From Roseateles sp. YR242 (lineage in GTDB: Bacteria; Pseudomonadota; Gammaproteobacteria; Burkholderiales; Burkholderiaceae_C): 64,000 nucleotides of DNA. The notes under the pieces were generated by a model. The model had not been told where the DNA came from, searched no databases, and saw only the letters and a list, made by a program, of their open reading frames with translations. The translations under genes and the position numbers were made by a program. Positions 49,506 to 58,686 of the stretch are shown here, in pieces. The first letter of the stretch is position 1. Every line of letters begins with the position of its first letter. The stretch is taken from assembly GCF_900109745.1 (NCBI RefSeq), contig NZ_FOAV01000011.1:62001-126000 (forward strand), given 5' to 3'.

Positions 49506-49736
49506 ATGAGCCTCATCACCACCGCGCATCTCGATGCGCCCGACGATTTCTACGAAGCCTTGCTGAATGCCCACAAGGACCTGTCTGCCGCCGACAGCCA
49601 AGCCTTCAATGCGCGGCTGATCCTGCTGCTGGCCAATCACATTGGGCGGCTCGATGTATTGAAGGCGGCGCTGGTCGCCGCAGGGCTTTCATCGACGTCC
49701 GCTCAGGCTGGATTGAGTCCGATTGAGCCCGATTGA
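49506..49736 (+). CDS. Small DUF2783-like protein, putative monooxygenase partner
   Basis: 76 residues with GAGGAG upstream. DFYEALLNAHKDLSAADSQA and NARLILLLANHIGRLDVLKA look like the DUF2783 family, small helical proteins beside flavin monooxygenases. In P. putida the small MhaB is needed for MhaA activity, and this protein occupies the equivalent place, between monooxygenase and hmgA. Identity with MhaB is inference from position and size. Last ~15 residues are Ser/Pro-rich and probably flexible. Confidence 0.75.
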   Translation: MSLITTAHLDAPDDFYEALLNAHKDLSAADSQAFNARLILLLANHIGRLDVLKAALVAAGLSSTSAQAGLSPIEPD

Positions 49737-49760
49737 GCGCCATACCACTGAAGGACATCC

Positions 49761-51143
49761 ATGAACGCCCCCCCTACCTCGACGACGCTGAACACGTCAT
49801 CCAGCTCACCCAGCGCACCGGCTGCCACCCAGGCACCCGAGCGCGACACGGCCCAGACGTTGCGCTACCAAAGCGGCTTTGGCAACCAGTTCGAAACCGA
49901 GGCCGTTCCCGGCGCGTTGCCCAAGGGTCGGAACAGCCCGCAACGCGCGCCGCTGGATCTCTACCCCGAGCTGCTTTCCGGCTCCGCCTTCACCGCGCCG
50001 CGCGTGGAGAACCGCCGCACCTGGCTCTACCGACGCCAGCCTTCGGTGGTGACCAGCCCGTTCAAGCCGTTTCATGCGCCGCTGTGGACCACGGGCGCAG
50101 CGGGCGGTGTGTCGGTGCCGCCAGATCCGTTGCGTTGGCATCCCTTCCCCCTGCCGGACGCGCAGACCCCGACCGACTTTGTGGAAGGCCTGCGCACCCT
50201 CGTCGCCAACGGCGATCCGGACGCCCAGACCGGCATGGCCGCGTTGGTCTATCTGTGCAACCGTTCCATGCACCAGCGTGCGTTGCTGAACGCCGACGGC
50301 GAGATGCTGATCGTTCCGCAACTCGGTGGCCTGCGCCTGGTGACGGAGATGGGGCTGCTGGACGTGGTGCCTGGCGAGATTGCCCTGATCCCGCGGGGCG
50401 TGACCTTCCGCGTGGACCTGCATGGCGCCCAGGCGCGCGGCTACATCTGCGAGAACTATGGTGCCGCCTTCCGCCTGCCGGAGTTGGGTCCCATCGGCAG
50501 CAACGGCCTTGCCAATCCGCGAGACTTCCTGGCGCCGGTGGCTGCACATGAAGCCCAGCAGCCCTATGAAGTGATCCGCAAGGTGGGGGGGGAGCTCTGG
50601 CACAACGAGCAGGCGGCGACGCCGTTCAATGTCGTCGCCTGGCATGGCAACCTCACGCCGCTGAAATACGACACCGCGCACTTCATGACGATCGGCTCGA
50701 TCAGCTTTGACCATCCCGACCCGTCCATCTTCACCGTGCTGACCTCACCGAGCGACACCGCCGGCACCGCCAACTGCGACTTCGTGATCTTCCCGCCGCG
50801 CTGGCTGGTGCAGGAAGACACCTTCCGTCCGCCCTGGTATCACCGCAACGTGATGAGTGAGTTCATGGGCCTCATCCATGGCCAGTACGACGCCAAGCCC
50901 GAGGGCTTCCGACCCGGCGGTGCCAGCCTGCACAACTGCCTGGTGCCGCACGGCCCCGACACGGAGGCCTTCACGGCAGCCAGTACCCGCGACCTCACGC
51001 CGCAGAAACTCGACCACACCCTGGCCTTCATGTTTGAAAGCCGCTGGCGCTTTCGCCCTTCCGCTTATGCGCTGCAGGGCGGTGCGCTGGACACCCGATA
51101 CGCCGCCTGCTGGGCAGGCCTTCAAGATCAATTCAAAGGCTGA
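49761..51143 (+). CDS. hmgA: Homogentisate 1,2-dioxygenase
   Basis: Opens the ring of homogentisate to maleylacetoacetate with Fe(II) and O2. 460 residues. The first ~35 residues are Thr/Ser/Ala-rich, then the conserved [20 protein letters not shown]. Iron ligands are expected in the [17 protein letters not shown] segment (His and Glu near 360-366) and the [13 protein letters not shown] segment. [20 protein letters not shown] is also typical of the family. AAGGAC precedes the ATG. The TGA overlaps the fahA ATG. Confidence 0.97.
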   Translation: MNAPPTSTTLNTSSSSPSAPAATQAPERDTAQTLRYQSGFGNQFETEAVPGALPKGRNSPQRAPLDLYPELLSGSAFTAPRVENRRTWLYRRQPSVVTSPFKPFHAPLWTTGAAGGVSVPPDPLRWHPFPLPDAQTPTDFVEGLRTLVANGDPDAQTGMAALVYLCNRSMHQRALLNADGEMLIVPQLGGLRLVTEMGLLDVVPGEIALIPRGVTFRVDLHGAQARGYICENYGAAFRLPELGPIGSNGLANPRDFLAPVAAHEAQQPYEVIRKVGGELWHNEQAATPFNVVAWHGNLTPLKYDTAHFMTIGSISFDHPDPSIFTVLTSPSDTAGTANCDFVIFPPRWLVQEDTFRPPWYHRNVMSEFMGLIHGQYDAKPEGFRPGGASLHNCLVPHGPDTEAFTAASTRDLTPQKLDHTLAFMFESRWRFRPSAYALQGGALDTRYAACWAGLQDQFKG

Positions 51144-52486
51144 TGATGACCTCGACGAGTTCTCTTTCCATCGACCACACCCATGACCCTGCGCTGCGCA
51201 GCTGGCTGGCTTCCGCGAATGCGGCAGACACGGACTTCCCGATCCAGAACCTGCCGCTGGGCATGGCGCGCGCCGTGGGCAGCGCCGAGGCATTTCGGCC
51301 CTTCACCGCCGTGGGCGACCAGGCGCTGGACCTCGTGGCGGCGGCGGACATGGCGGCATTGCCGCAGGAAGTGGCCACGGTGTTGCAAGCGTGCGTGGGG
51401 CAGGGGGGGCTGAATCCGCTGATGGCGGCTGGCCCCGCGCTTGGCCGGCAACTGCGCCATGCGCTGGTGGCCGTGCTGGAGGAGAAGGCCGGCGGCGATT
51501 GGCCGGCCAGGCTGCACGCGGCATTGCGGCCGCAGGCCTCGTTGGAACTCACGCTCCCTTGCCGCATCGGCGATTACACCGACTTCTATGCCGGCATCCA
51601 CCACGCCACCACCGTCGGCAAGCTCTTCCGTCCGGACAACCCGCTGCTGCCCAACTACAAGTGGGTGCCCATTGGCTACCACGGCCGGGCGTCGTCCATC
51701 GGCGTCAGCGGGCAGCAATTCCGCCGCCCCCTGGGGCAGACCAAGGCGCCGGACTCGGAGACGCCAGGCTTTGGGCCCTGCAAGCGCCTGGACTATGAGC
51801 TGGAGGTCGGCGCGCTGGTGGGGCTGGGCAATGCACAAGGGGTGCCGGTGGGCATCGAGCAGGCCGAGGCCCATCTGTTTGGCCTGGTGCTGTTGAATGA
51901 CTGGTCCGCGCGGGATGTGCAGGCCTGGGAATATCAGCCGCTGGGGCCGTTCCTGGCCAAGAGCTTTGCCACCACGATTTCACCGTGGGTGGTGACCATG
52001 GAAGCGCTGGCGCCTTTCCGCCGCAGCTTCAGCCGCCATGCGGATGACCCGCAGCCGCTGCCCTACCTGGATGGCCCGGCCAATCGGGCGCAGGGCGCCG
52101 TCTCCATCCAACTGGCGGTGCATCTGCAGACAGCCGGCATGCGTGAAACAGGCCTGGCACCGCACCGCCTGATGCAGTCGGACTTTGCCGACGCGTACTG
52201 GACCTTTGCGCAGATGCTCACGCATCACGCCAGCAACGGCTGCAACCTGCAGTCGGGGGATCTTTTGGGCTCCGGCACCCAATCCGGTCCGCAGCCGGAT
52301 CAAGGCGGCTCACTGCTGGAGCTGACGCACGGCGGCAAGCAGGCGCTCACCCTGCCCAACGGGGAGCAGCGAACCTTCCTGCAGGACGGGGATAGCGTGA
52401 CGCTGGTGGGTGTATGCGAAGCGCCGGGGCGTCGGCGCATCGGCTTCGGGCCTTGCGTGGGAACGGTATTGCCGGCTCAGAGCTGA
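51143..52486 (+). CDS. fahA: Fumarylacetoacetase
   Basis: Hydrolyses fumarylacetoacetate to fumarate and acetoacetate, the last step of the pathway. 447 residues. Catalytic and metal-binding motifs: DYTDFYAGIHHATTVG (about 143), LDYELEVGALVG (metal Glu) and LLNDWSARDVQAWEY (metal Asp). The C-terminus NLQSGDLLGSGTQSG is typical. ATGA overlap with hmgA shows translational coupling; a second ATG follows immediately and could equally be used. Its 3' end overlaps the convergent gene by 10 bp. Confidence 0.97.
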   Translation: MMTSTSSLSIDHTHDPALRSWLASANAADTDFPIQNLPLGMARAVGSAEAFRPFTAVGDQALDLVAAADMAALPQEVATVLQACVGQGGLNPLMAAGPALGRQLRHALVAVLEEKAGGDWPARLHAALRPQASLELTLPCRIGDYTDFYAGIHHATTVGKLFRPDNPLLPNYKWVPIGYHGRASSIGVSGQQFRRPLGQTKAPDSETPGFGPCKRLDYELEVGALVGLGNAQGVPVGIEQAEAHLFGLVLLNDWSARDVQAWEYQPLGPFLAKSFATTISPWVVTMEALAPFRRSFSRHADDPQPLPYLDGPANRAQGAVSIQLAVHLQTAGMRETGLAPHRLMQSDFADAYWTFAQMLTHHASNGCNLQSGDLLGSGTQSGPQPDQGGSLLELTHGGKQALTLPNGEQRTFLQDGDSVTLVGVCEAPGRRRIGFGPCVGTVLPAQS

Positions 52487-52929
52487 TCCGGCGGGTCCAC
52501 CTGCGTGGGCTCGAAACCAGCGTCGTCATCCCCGTGGTGCGCCAAGGCATGCTGCTGGTCGCGGCGCTGGTCGTTCTGATTCAACATCTGCGCCACCTGC
52601 TGGGCGGTCGGCCGAGGCGGCGCGGCGGGAGCGACAGGGGTAGGGGCAGCGACTGCGGCAGCGCCAGGGGCTGGCATCAGAGAGGCCAGCTTGCGTCGGG
52701 CGCGGTCCGCGAAGACACGCAGTTCCGCCAACTCGGCCTGAAGCTGTTCCACCTGCCGGCGGGCCTGGGTGTTCTGTTGGTCGAGCAGGTTGCGGGAAGC
52801 ACTGAGATGGTCCACGGACCGCTGCACCAGCGTCAGGCGCTTGGCCCAATGCCAGCTGGCCGCGGCAATCCCCATCCCCATGCCGGCCACCACGCCGGCG
52901 ACGGCGATCCATGGCTGAACCTGACTCAT
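52477..52929 (-). CDS. Hypothetical membrane-anchored coiled-coil protein
   Basis: 150 residues from ATG52929, which has a good GGGAGGG upstream. One N-terminal transmembrane helix (WIAVAGVVAGMGMGIAAASW) is followed by a predicted coiled coil (about 30-75, LTLVQRSVDHLSASRNLLDQ onward). An Ala/Pro-rich linker and a Gln/Asp/His-rich tail complete it. No family recognised. It is convergent with fahA and overlaps it by 10 bp. The membrane anchor plus coil layout resembles small envelope or divisome accessory proteins, but no function is assigned. Confidence 0.65.
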   Translation of the reverse strand: MSQVQPWIAVAGVVAGMGMGIAAASWHWAKRLTLVQRSVDHLSASRNLLDQQNTQARRQVEQLQAELAELRVFADRARRKLASLMPAPGAAAVAAPTPVAPAAPPRPTAQQVAQMLNQNDQRRDQQHALAHHGDDDAGFEPTQVDPPDQL

Positions 52930-53219
52930 GACCCACCCTCCCAAACGCGCACCAACGGCTGCAGTTATTGTTCAAGGACCCTTGACTTCGTTGTCGGTCC
53001 ATCGCCTTACGCTGTAAGAGAACGCAATGTAGCCGGGCGCAATCCGAACGGCTAGAAGGGAAGTTCTCTAAATCCGGCTTGGCTGCGTTTCGGCGTGAAA
53101 TTGCAACGCTCGGTGTTCGCGGCAAGGGAGGCGCTGCATCACTCCCGCCAGCCAAAGCGCGGTCGGCTCGGCGCAGAGGTGTTGTGCAGGCTGCATGAGC
53201 GGCTGGAGTTTTGGTGAAA
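52930..53219. other. Spacer before the radical SAM gene
   Basis: No gene seen. CTTAC-gct-GTAAG (53006-53018) is a small palindrome. From about 53130 the sequence GCTGCATCACTCCCGCCAGCC and a later GCAGAGGTGTTGTGCAGG weakly recall the dispersed repeat at 36676, perhaps a decayed copy. Confidence 0.4.
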
Positions 53220-53239
53220 TACTGTATAGATTAACAGTA
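53220..53239 (+). promoter_or_regulatory. LexA (SOS) box overlapping a start codon
   Basis: TACTGTATAGATTAACAGTA has perfect CTGT-N8-ACAG half-sites and TAC/GTA flanks, closely matching the E. coli LexA consensus TACTGTATATATATACAGTA (17 of 20 by eye). Its last base is the A of the radical SAM start codon. Confidence 0.8.
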
Positions 53240-54357
53240 TGCCGCGCGACACCCACATTGCCTCCCAAGAGTTGTACATCCAGCCCGACGCCCTCAAGGG
53301 CCGCGGCAGCGCCTGGGCGATTCCCCACCGTTTCGAGCGGACTGAACGAGACCAGTTCGATGATGGCTGGGGCACGCTGGACCAGGAGGCCCGGGAGGAG
53401 CACCTGGCGCCGCGCACTGAAATCATCGAAGAACACGCCAGGCGCATCGTCAGCACCAACCAGTCGCCCGACATCGGGTTCGATTACTCGATCAATCCCT
53501 ATCGAGGGTGTGAACACGGCTGCATCTACTGCTTCGCCCGGCCCACGCACAGCTACCTGAACATGTCGCCGGGCCTGGACTTCGAGACCCGCATCGTGGC
53601 CAAGGTCAATGCGGCGCAGCGCCTTCGGGAGGCCTTGTCGTCGCCGAGCTATCGGCCCTCCTATCTCTGCATCGGCACGGCCACCGATGCCTACCAGCCG
53701 GTGGAGCGCAAGCTGGGCATCACGCGCCAGATCGTGGAGGTGCTTGCGCAGGCGCAGCACCCGTTTTCGCTGGTCACCAAGTCCAGTGGTGTGGAGAGGG
53801 ACCTGGACTTGCTGGGCCCGATGGCGCAGCGCCAACAGGTGTCTGTCTATGTCTCGGTGACGTCGCTGGACCCTGAACTGGCCCGCACGCTGGAGCCTCG
53901 GGCGGCAGCGCCGCACCGCCGTTTGCAGACCATCCGTGCCCTGGCCGAAGCGGGCGTGCCGGTGGGCGTGAGTGTGTCGCCGCTGATTCCCTTCCTCAAC
54001 GAGCCAGAGCTGGAACGCATTCTGGAAGCGGCCGCTGAAGCCGGCGCGCGGCGCGCATTCAGCATCCCGCTGCGTCTGCCGTGGGAAGTGAATCCCCTGT
54101 TCCAGGACTGGCTGCAGCAGCACCAGCCCCACAAGGCCGCCCGCATCATGGCGAGGCTGCGAGACATGCGCGGGGGCAAGGACAACGACCCCCGCTTTGG
54201 TTCCCGCATGAAAGGGGAGGGGCTGTGGGCTGACCTCATGCACCAACGCATGCGCAAGGCCTGCGAGCGCCTGGGCTTCGGACGGCAACGGCACGAACTG
54301 GACTTCAGCCAGTTCCGCGCCCCGGGGCTGCAGGCGGGGCAGCAGTCCTTGTTTTGA
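53239..54357 (+). CDS. PA0069-family radical SAM protein (SplB-like)
   Basis: 372 residues. The iron-sulfur motif CEHGCIYCF supplies Cys91, Cys95 and Cys98 (CxxxCxxC) for a [4Fe-4S] cluster that cleaves SAM. Surrounding INPYRGCEHGCIYCFARPTH and TDAYQPVERKLGITR are characteristic of COG1533, the group named after spore photoproduct lyase. Reaction unknown. ATG53239 is the first possible start, a stop codon lying four codons upstream in frame; no Shine-Dalgarno is possible inside the LexA box, so leaderless translation or a slightly later start should be considered. SOS control suggests a DNA-damage role. Confidence 0.88.
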   Translation: MPRDTHIASQELYIQPDALKGRGSAWAIPHRFERTERDQFDDGWGTLDQEAREEHLAPRTEIIEEHARRIVSTNQSPDIGFDYSINPYRGCEHGCIYCFARPTHSYLNMSPGLDFETRIVAKVNAAQRLREALSSPSYRPSYLCIGTATDAYQPVERKLGITRQIVEVLAQAQHPFSLVTKSSGVERDLDLLGPMAQRQQVSVYVSVTSLDPELARTLEPRAAAPHRRLQTIRALAEAGVPVGVSVSPLIPFLNEPELERILEAAAEAGARRAFSIPLRLPWEVNPLFQDWLQQHQPHKAARIMARLRDMRGGKDNDPRFGSRMKGEGLWADLMHQRMRKACERLGFGRQRHELDFSQFRAPGLQAGQQSLF

Positions 54358-54880
54358 ACGGATACCGGGAGTGGTGCAGCCGCTCCAGGGCACCGGATAT
54401 ATCAGGTGCGGCGGCGCCCGCCGTAGTGACTTAGGTCAGATCCTCGGCGAGGCGGCCTGCGCAGTGGCCTTGCCCAGAGGAGCGTGCCGATTTCCATCCC
54501 ACCGAAGTAGGGGGGACAAGAAAGTTGGCGCAAAGATACGAGCGGGAAACATAAGTTCATGAACGAATGAATTCATGGATACTCGCGCCGGCATTCCTGG
54601 GGAGGAGTGCACATCCAGGAATGCATCGTGAACACACAGCGATATAGGGCGCGCAACAGCGACCCATGCACGGCACCCGTCATGGGAGTGGCCGTCATGC
54701 AAAGCCTCGCAGCAGCGAAGCGGGCTGATCGACACCCACGTGCCGTGGATCAGCACATGCCCGGCGTCATGCCATCGCGCCTTTCGTAAGGCGCTCCGCG
54801 AACGACCTGCCAACACCTGGCAACGGCCTGGGTGTGGTGGGCGTGAACACGCCTCGCTCAACTCCGTCATCGCCTCCAAG
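54358..54880 (+). promoter_or_regulatory. 523-bp structured region before the surface-protein genes
   Basis: No convincing gene. It holds palindromes TTCATGAA and TGAATTCA close together (about 54555-54575). A perfect 10-bp inverted repeat GCATTCCTGG / CCAGGAATGC (54591-54600, 54615-54624) has a 14-nt loop containing GGAGGAG. A further pair is GCTGATC / GATCAGC (54724-54730, 54748-54754). A GTG-led frame enters the next gene from 54740 but does not look coding before 54881. No -35/-10 pair stands out. Confidence 0.5.
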
Positions 54881-57800
54881 ATGCGTACCAACCGCGGACC
54901 GCTGTCCATGATGTCTCTCGCACGTCTGCGCGCCTGGCTTGCCCTTCTGCCCGGTGCGCTGGTCGTTCTGGTGATGCTGTGCGCGCCGCTTGCGCAGGCG
55001 CAGACCGCCGTGAGCGGTGCCGTGAGCGCGAACACTCGCTGGTCCGTGTCCGGGAGCCCGTATGTCGTCTCCGGCGACGTGTCGGTGCAAGGTGGCGCGT
55101 TGCTCACGATCGATGCCGGCGTCACGGTCTACATGGCCGCTGGTGCCAGGCTGACGGTGGCGGCCGGTGGCGTGCAGGCCATCGGCACGGCAGAGCAACC
55201 CATTCAGGTGTTGTCCGACAAGCGCCGGCAAGGCGCTGCTGCTGCGCCTGGCGACTGGGACCAATGGGTCTTCACCAGTGGGACCGTCAATACGCGCCTG
55301 GAGCGTGTGACCTTCATGCATGGCAAGGGTCTGCGTGTGGAAGGTTCCGCGCCGGTCTTCAACTATCTGGACATTCAGCATCAGCAGGGGCCGGCCATCG
55401 CCGTGGACCTGGCGGCGTCTCCCAGTGGTGTTGGCAATCGCGCCAGCAGCAATGTGATCAACGGCATTGCCGTTCCGGCTGGCGACGTGGTCGGCACCGT
55501 GAAATGGGCTTTGCGCGGCATTCCCTACGTGGTGAGTGCCGGCAGTGTCTCGGTCGGTGCCTCGCCAACGCTGAGTGGCGTTTCCCCCGCCACGCTGGAA
55601 CAGGGCCAGACCGTCACCGTCACCGTCAATGGCACGCGACTCGGCGGATTGAGCCGCATCGCGTCGAGCAATGCCGGTCTCACATTCACGCCGTTCTCAG
55701 GCGGATCGTCGTCTCAGATCTTTGCGCAGATCGCCGTGAGTGCCACCGCGCCTGTGGGTCAGGCCGACCTGCAGGTGCTGGTGGATGCCGGCGCGCTGTC
55801 GCTGCTCAATGCCTTCACCATCACGCCGCCGATGCCCGCCATCAGCGGCTTGTCGCCGTCGACGGTGCTGGCGGGCGCGGGCGTGACCGACATCACGGTC
55901 ACCGGCCGAAACTTCACGTCCACCTCGGTGGTGCTGTTCAATGACGCCCAGGTGCCCACCACCTTTGTCAGTGCCACCCAGTTGAAGGCCGCGTTGCCCA
56001 ATCAGTCGGCCGCTGGCACGCTGGAAGCACGCGTTCGCACGCCTGTCGCGGCGACGCCCAACCAGCCGTTGCTGTCGAACACAGCGACCCTGACCGTGCA
56101 GGTCCCCGTGCCGCCGGTCGTGGCCGTGGAACCGACCCCCATTGCCTTGCCCCCGGACGGCAAGTCCCGCGACATCACCATCCGTCTGTCCAAGGCGGAC
56201 TACCGCGACAACATCCTGAACTTCTCGGTGTCCGACACCAGCAAGGCCACGGTCACGCCTGCCACGGTGGTAGTCCCGGCCGGCCAGACGACGGCCACCG
56301 TGACCATCGTGCCCAAGCTGGCCGGTACGGTCAGCTTCATCGTGGATTCGCCGACGCTGCAGCGCATCGCCGTGCCGCTGTTCATCACCAATGACTTCAC
56401 CGGTGTCAGTACGGCCTATGCGCCGGCGGTGGGGGTGCTGGTCAATGCGCCTTTGCCAGGCAACGTCTATGACGTCACCGTGGCCAATGCCACGGTCGGT
56501 GTGGCGGTGGGCAGTGTGCTCACGCAGGTGGAGCCACGTGCCTGGTCAATGGGTGGGGCGTTGACGCTTTCCATCAAGGGCGCCGCACTGCCGGCCGGCG
56601 CGCAGGTCAGCCTGACGCCAGCCACCGGCATCACGCTGGGCGCGCCCGTGCTGAATGCGCAGGCCACCGAACTGCGTGTGCCCGTGACCACCGCCACCGA
56701 TGCTGCTCTGGGGGCACGCAAGCTCACCGTGCGTGACGCAGCGGGCAAGGAACTGGTGTTTGCGGATCCTGCGCAATCGGTCGTGCAGGTCATGACCGGG
56801 CTGCCGGTCATCCAATCGGCCACGCCCATCATCGGCGCACGCGGCGAAACCCTGAAGATGGTCATCCGTGGTCGCCACCTCCAGCGCGGCCTGGTGCGTC
56901 TGTCGCCGCAGGCTGGTATCCGGGTCGATGCAGCGCCGACCATCAGTGCCGACGGCACCGAGTTGACCGCCTATGTCGAGGTGGCTGCCGATGCCCCGAC
57001 GGGTGAACGCCTGGTCCAGGTAGAGACCCCCACAGGCTCGACCACTGCCACTATTTCCGAGGTCAACCGCTTCACGGTCGTGGCACGCACGCTGGGCGAT
57101 ACCGGCCCCATCAGTGCACCGCTGGTCGGTGTGATGGTGGGCAAGGTTGAGGTCAGGGAGGATGTCCAGCCGGCGAGTTCCCTGGTTGGTGTGCTGGTCG
57201 GAACAGGTGTGAGCAGCGTGTCTCCCAACACCGGTGTGATCGGTTCGTCGGTCACGGTCTCCGTGCGTGGCTCGGGCCTGCAAGGGGTGACCAGCTTGTC
57301 GCTGTCGCCTTCGACCGGGCTCACCGTGGGTGCACCGACCGTCAACGAAACCGGAAGCCAACTGAGCTTTACGGTGACGGTGGATGCCGGTGCGGTGCTG
57401 GGCACCCGGCGGCTGACCCTCAACGGCAGCAACGGGCTGCCCGTCACGTTCAGCCGGCCGACGGACGGAAGCTTCCTGATCTCGGCACCGGTGCCCGAGC
57501 TGATCGCGACCGAACCGCAGGTCCTTGTGTCCGACGGCAGCATGGTCAGGATGACACTGCGTGGGCGTAATCTGATCAATGTGACGGGCGCTCGCATCGA
57601 GCCGTCCGAGGGGGTGGCAGTGACGGGGCCGTTCGAGTCCAGCGAGGACGGCACGGTGCTCAGCTTCTCCGTCACAGTGGCGGCTGGCGCTGCCTCCGGA
57701 GAACGTGCCGTGGTCGTGACGTCGGCGGCGGGTGAGTCCACCTCCACCGTTCTGCCTGGCAACATCGTGCGCATCGCCCAACGGACCGGCGGCAGCTACG

Positions 57801-58561
57801 CCGCCATCCTCTCCGCGCCCGTCGGTGTGAGAGTGGGGGCTGGTGTTGACACGTCGATCACCTATGTGGACTTGATCAACGCGGTATCGGTCGGTGTCCA
57901 GGTCGGTGGCCCACCGCCGGCGGAGCCAGACGAACGTCACGCTGCCAGCCCCATCGTGGGTGTGGTGCTTGGCATGGCCGGTCAGTCGGTGTCGCCGGAT
58001 GGATGGTTGCAGGGCAGTGCGGGAGACATCGTGGTCACGGGCCAGGGCCTGGATGCCGTCACCACCGTCGTGGTCGAGCCCGCAACAGGTCTGTTGCTGG
58101 GCACCCCGGTGGCCAGCAACGGGGGCACCCGACTGGCCATTCCGGTGTCGGTGGCGCCGGATGCACCGTTGGTGCTGCGCCGCCTGCGCCTGTCCACCGC
58201 CGCTGGCACACCGGTGAACTTCCCGTCGCCCACGGCGGCCAACTTCGGCATCGGGGTGATGCCCAGCATCACCTCCCTGTCGCCCATCGTTTATGAACAG
58301 GGCAAATCCGCCACGATGGCCGTGCGGGGCACGCGCCTCCAAGGTGTCACAGGTGTGCAGTTCGAACTGGGGTCCGGCCTGCGCGCCGGCAGCGATCTGC
58401 TGTGGTCGCAAGACGCCCTGGGCGAACTGCTCACCATCCCCGTGATGGTGGACCGCGGTGCCGCGCTGGGCAAACGGGTGGTGCGCCTGGTGGTGCCCGG
58501 CGGCCTGACCCCGGCCGAGGCGTCGTCCGCCAACACCATCACCGTGGTCACGCCGCAATGA
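54881..58561 (+). CDS. Large secreted protein with VGVxVG / IPT-TIG-like repeats
   Basis: About 1226 residues from ATG54881; ATG54908 (MMSLARLRAWLALLPGALVV) is an equally possible start and neither has a good ribosome-binding site. Signal peptide ends APLAQAQ. A beta-helix-like N-terminal domain follows, with GALLTIDAGVTVYMAAGARL and APGDWDQWVFTSG. Next are two IPT/TIG-like domains (SGVSPATLEQGQTVTVTVNG; SGLSPSTVLAGAGVTDITVT). Then come three regular ~230-residue units starting near 56430, 57125 and 57820, each a pair of VGVxVG-type motifs plus two TIG-like domains. No anchor, transmembrane helix or enzyme domain is seen. Probably extracellular; function unknown. Confidence 0.8.
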   Translation: MRTNRGPLSMMSLARLRAWLALLPGALVVLVMLCAPLAQAQTAVSGAVSANTRWSVSGSPYVVSGDVSVQGGALLTIDAGVTVYMAAGARLTVAAGGVQAIGTAEQPIQVLSDKRRQGAAAAPGDWDQWVFTSGTVNTRLERVTFMHGKGLRVEGSAPVFNYLDIQHQQGPAIAVDLAASPSGVGNRASSNVINGIAVPAGDVVGTVKWALRGIPYVVSAGSVSVGASPTLSGVSPATLEQGQTVTVTVNGTRLGGLSRIASSNAGLTFTPFSGGSSSQIFAQIAVSATAPVGQADLQVLVDAGALSLLNAFTITPPMPAISGLSPSTVLAGAGVTDITVTGRNFTSTSVVLFNDAQVPTTFVSATQLKAALPNQSAAGTLEARVRTPVAATPNQPLLSNTATLTVQVPVPPVVAVEPTPIALPPDGKSRDITIRLSKADYRDNILNFSVSDTSKATVTPATVVVPAGQTTATVTIVPKLAGTVSFIVDSPTLQRIAVPLFITNDFTGVSTAYAPAVGVLVNAPLPGNVYDVTVANATVGVAVGSVLTQVEPRAWSMGGALTLSIKGAALPAGAQVSLTPATGITLGAPVLNAQATELRVPVTTATDAALGARKLTVRDAAGKELVFADPAQSVVQVMTGLPVIQSATPIIGARGETLKMVIRGRHLQRGLVRLSPQAGIRVDAAPTISADGTELTAYVEVAADAPTGERLVQVETPTGSTTATISEVNRFTVVARTLGDTGPISAPLVGVMVGKVEVREDVQPASSLVGVLVGTGVSSVSPNTGVIGSSVTVSVRGSGLQGVTSLSLSPSTGLTVGAPTVNETGSQLSFTVTVDAGAVLGTRRLTLNGSNGLPVTFSRPTDGSFLISAPVPELIATEPQVLVSDGSMVRMTLRGRNLINVTGARIEPSEGVAVTGPFESSEDGTVLSFSVTVAAGAASGERAVVVTSAAGESTSTVLPGNIVRIAQRTGGSYAAILSAPVGVRVGAGVDTSITYVDLINAVSVGVQVGGPPPAEPDERHAASPIVGVVLGMAGQSVSPDGWLQGSAGDIVVTGQGLDAVTTVVVEPATGLLLGTPVASNGGTRLAIPVSVAPDAPLVLRRLRLSTAAGTPVNFPSPTAANFGIGVMPSITSLSPIVYEQGKSATMAVRGTRLQGVTGVQFELGSGLRAGSDLLWSQDALGELLTIPVMVDRGAALGKRVVRLVVPGGLTPAEASSANTITVVTPQ

Positions 58562-58686
58562 GGCCGCAAGGAGTTCGCATGTCTGGTTCTGTCCCCTTCA
58601 ACGATTTCCCCACCGTCGCGCGGCCCGGCAGCGCCGCGTCCCCTTTCGCTTCAACTGAACTTTTTTCCGGTACGAGGAGCCTCTCC

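Noticed and set aside
54661-54760. Possible c-di-GMP (GEMM) riboswitch suggested by ATGCAAAGCCTCGCAGC
   Set aside because: Only the GCAAAGCC core resembles the motif. The tetraloop and receptor helices are not evident by eye, so it is not called; an Rfam covariance search would settle it.
54740-54880. GTG54740 as start of the VGVxVG/TIG protein
   Set aside because: The 47 extra residues are Cys/Arg/Pro-rich and would bury the signal peptide; no ribosome-binding site. ATG54881 or ATG54908 is preferred.
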